Source: Rhea pennata (Eukaryota > Chordata > Aves > Rheiformes > Rheidae). Taken from it: 64,000 nt of DNA. Below, piece after piece: positions 63,195 to 64,000 of this stretch; the stretch's first letter is position 1, and each line of letters starts with the position of its first letter. The stretch covers positions 1,881,501 to 1,945,500 of the forward strand of contig NC_084672.1 of the NCBI RefSeq assembly GCF_028389875.1, written 5' to 3'. Below the pieces are notes generated by a model that worked only from the letters and a program-made list of their open reading frames with translations, was not told the origin of the DNA and searched no databases. The translations under genes and the position numbers were made by a program.

Positions 63195-64000
63195 AGATCA
63201 AGCAGCAGAGGAAGGTCAAGGGTGGAGTTCTGCAGGGACCTGTGCTGATACACGCAGCTTTACCTATCCATTAATGACCTCAAAAAGGACGTGAGCAGTA
63301 GGGTGACAAAATTTGCTCATGATATGACAAGATTGTAAGGATGAGGGCAGGCTGAAGAATTGCAGAAGGACCTCATCACACCGAGTGACAGTGCAATTTG
63401 ATATACATTGATGTAAAGTGATGCCTATGGGGAAAGGCAGACCTAATTTCACATACAAAACGATGGACTCTGGGATGACCTTTACTACTCCAGAGCAAAG
63501 TCTTGGCCCAAGATAAACAGACACATGAAAACATCAGCTCAGTAGCAGTCAGAAATTAAAGGAAAAGGAATAGAAAACAAATGATAAATCATTACATGCT
63601 GTATAAATCCCTAGTTCACACAGATCTGGAAGAATGTATGATTTTGGTCATCTCATTTAAAAAAAGAGGCATGAGATAGAGAGGTTCACAAAAGGATGAC
63701 AGAAATACAGCATGGCTTGCCTATTAGGCAATGGCAATGGCCTAGGACTCTTCAGTCTAGAAGACAGAGAATTTGGGGAAGGATAAAACAGCAATCTATA
63801 AAACCATGAACAGCATAAAGAGAGCAGACAGGGATCTGTCAGGGTTCATTCTTTATTCTCACAAAAATACAGTGATCATCATATGAAGCTAGTAGGAGTC
63901 AGCCAGTTCAAAATAAAACAAGGAGGGTCCCCATGCAGCAAACAGCAGAACAACTGAAATCTCTGTGAAAATACAGGGAACAAAAGTAGTTTATATAGGC
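63195..64000 (+). mobile_element. Decayed CR1-type LINE fragment (reverse-transcriptase end), runs off the window
   Basis: On the + strand, conceptual translation across frameshifts gives pieces of a CR1 reverse transcriptase in the correct order: GVLQGPVL (the QG motif) near 63224-63247; INDLKKDVSSRVTKFAHDM near 63270-63325, where CR1 usually has FADD; the RSGRMYDFGHLI region near 63624; and LGLFSLEDREF near 63744. The last part resembles older amniote CR1 families (ctataaaaccatgaacagc) more than the young chicken subfamilies. There are many stop codons and frame breaks and the catalytic motif is mutated, so it is a dead copy. The 5' end is truncated, as is usual for CR1. The 3' end is beyond the window. 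Confidence 0.75.

Larger units (their letters stand above)
48375..64000 (-). other. PIAS1: PIAS1 intron 1 (3' part, over 15.6 kb)
   Basis: The rest of the window is intron 1 and contains no PIAS1 coding exon. I searched the - strand for a short exon starting with Met-Ala-Asp and did not find one, so the promoter lies to the right. Features inside are listed separately: an isolated CpG cluster, a G/C-run motif, microsatellites, tandem duplications and a CR1 fragment. All open frames are short and unrecognised. Confidence 0.8.

Noticed and set aside
48375-64000. Search for PIAS1 exon 1 (short exon encoding the first eight residues followed by a donor)
   Set aside because: No ATG-GCN-GAY exon with a GT donor was found on the - strand, so it is placed beyond the window.
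1-64000. tRNA, rRNA, snoRNA or microRNA genes
   Set aside because: I saw no convincing tRNA arms, rRNA segments or hairpin precursors by eye. A covariance-model scan would be needed to exclude small RNAs.

Overview
This window is vertebrate nuclear DNA, most likely from a bird or another sauropsid. Genes are split into GT-AG exons, introns are AT-rich and CpG-poor, CpG islands are present, and there are no bacterial-style operons. The encoded proteins are close to, but not identical with, their mammalian counterparts. The only mobile element I recognise clearly is a decayed CR1-type LINE at the right end; I saw no Alu or L1 sequence. The species cannot be fixed from the sequence alone.

Layout, left to right. 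(1) 1-1100: the last intron, terminal coding exon (722-1010) and poly(A) signal of CLN6 on the + strand. (2) About 1240-4200: a GC- and CpG-rich interval that separates CLN6 from CALML4 and contains the CALML4 start. (3) 3142-8543: the complete CALML4 gene on the + strand, five coding exons and 153 residues, with a calmodulin-like intron directly after the ATG. (4) 8560-14921: a gene-free stretch containing the convergent 3' ends of CALML4 and PIAS1. (5) 14922-48374: PIAS1 on the - strand, coding exons 2-14. The splice phases join perfectly to give 643 residues. With the missing 8-residue exon 1 the protein would be 651 residues, the human length. (6) 48375-64000: the 3' part of the very long PIAS1 intron 1. 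It contains an isolated CpG cluster (about 51985-52230), a C/G-run motif (56319-56338), microsatellites and the CR1 fragment (about 63195-64000). PIAS1 exon 1 and its promoter lie beyond the right edge.

The order CLN6 > CALML4 >< PIAS1 matches human 15q23 as I recall it. The three genes do not form a pathway. CLN6 is an ER membrane protein of lysosomal enzyme export, CALML4 is a myosin-VII light chain of brush borders and stereocilia, and PIAS1 is a nuclear SUMO E3 ligase.

I did not find a previously undescribed system. The less ordinary items are the intronic CpG clusters in PIAS1, a 41-bp perfect tandem duplication in the PIAS1 3' region, and the extended CpG-rich interval upstream of CALML4.
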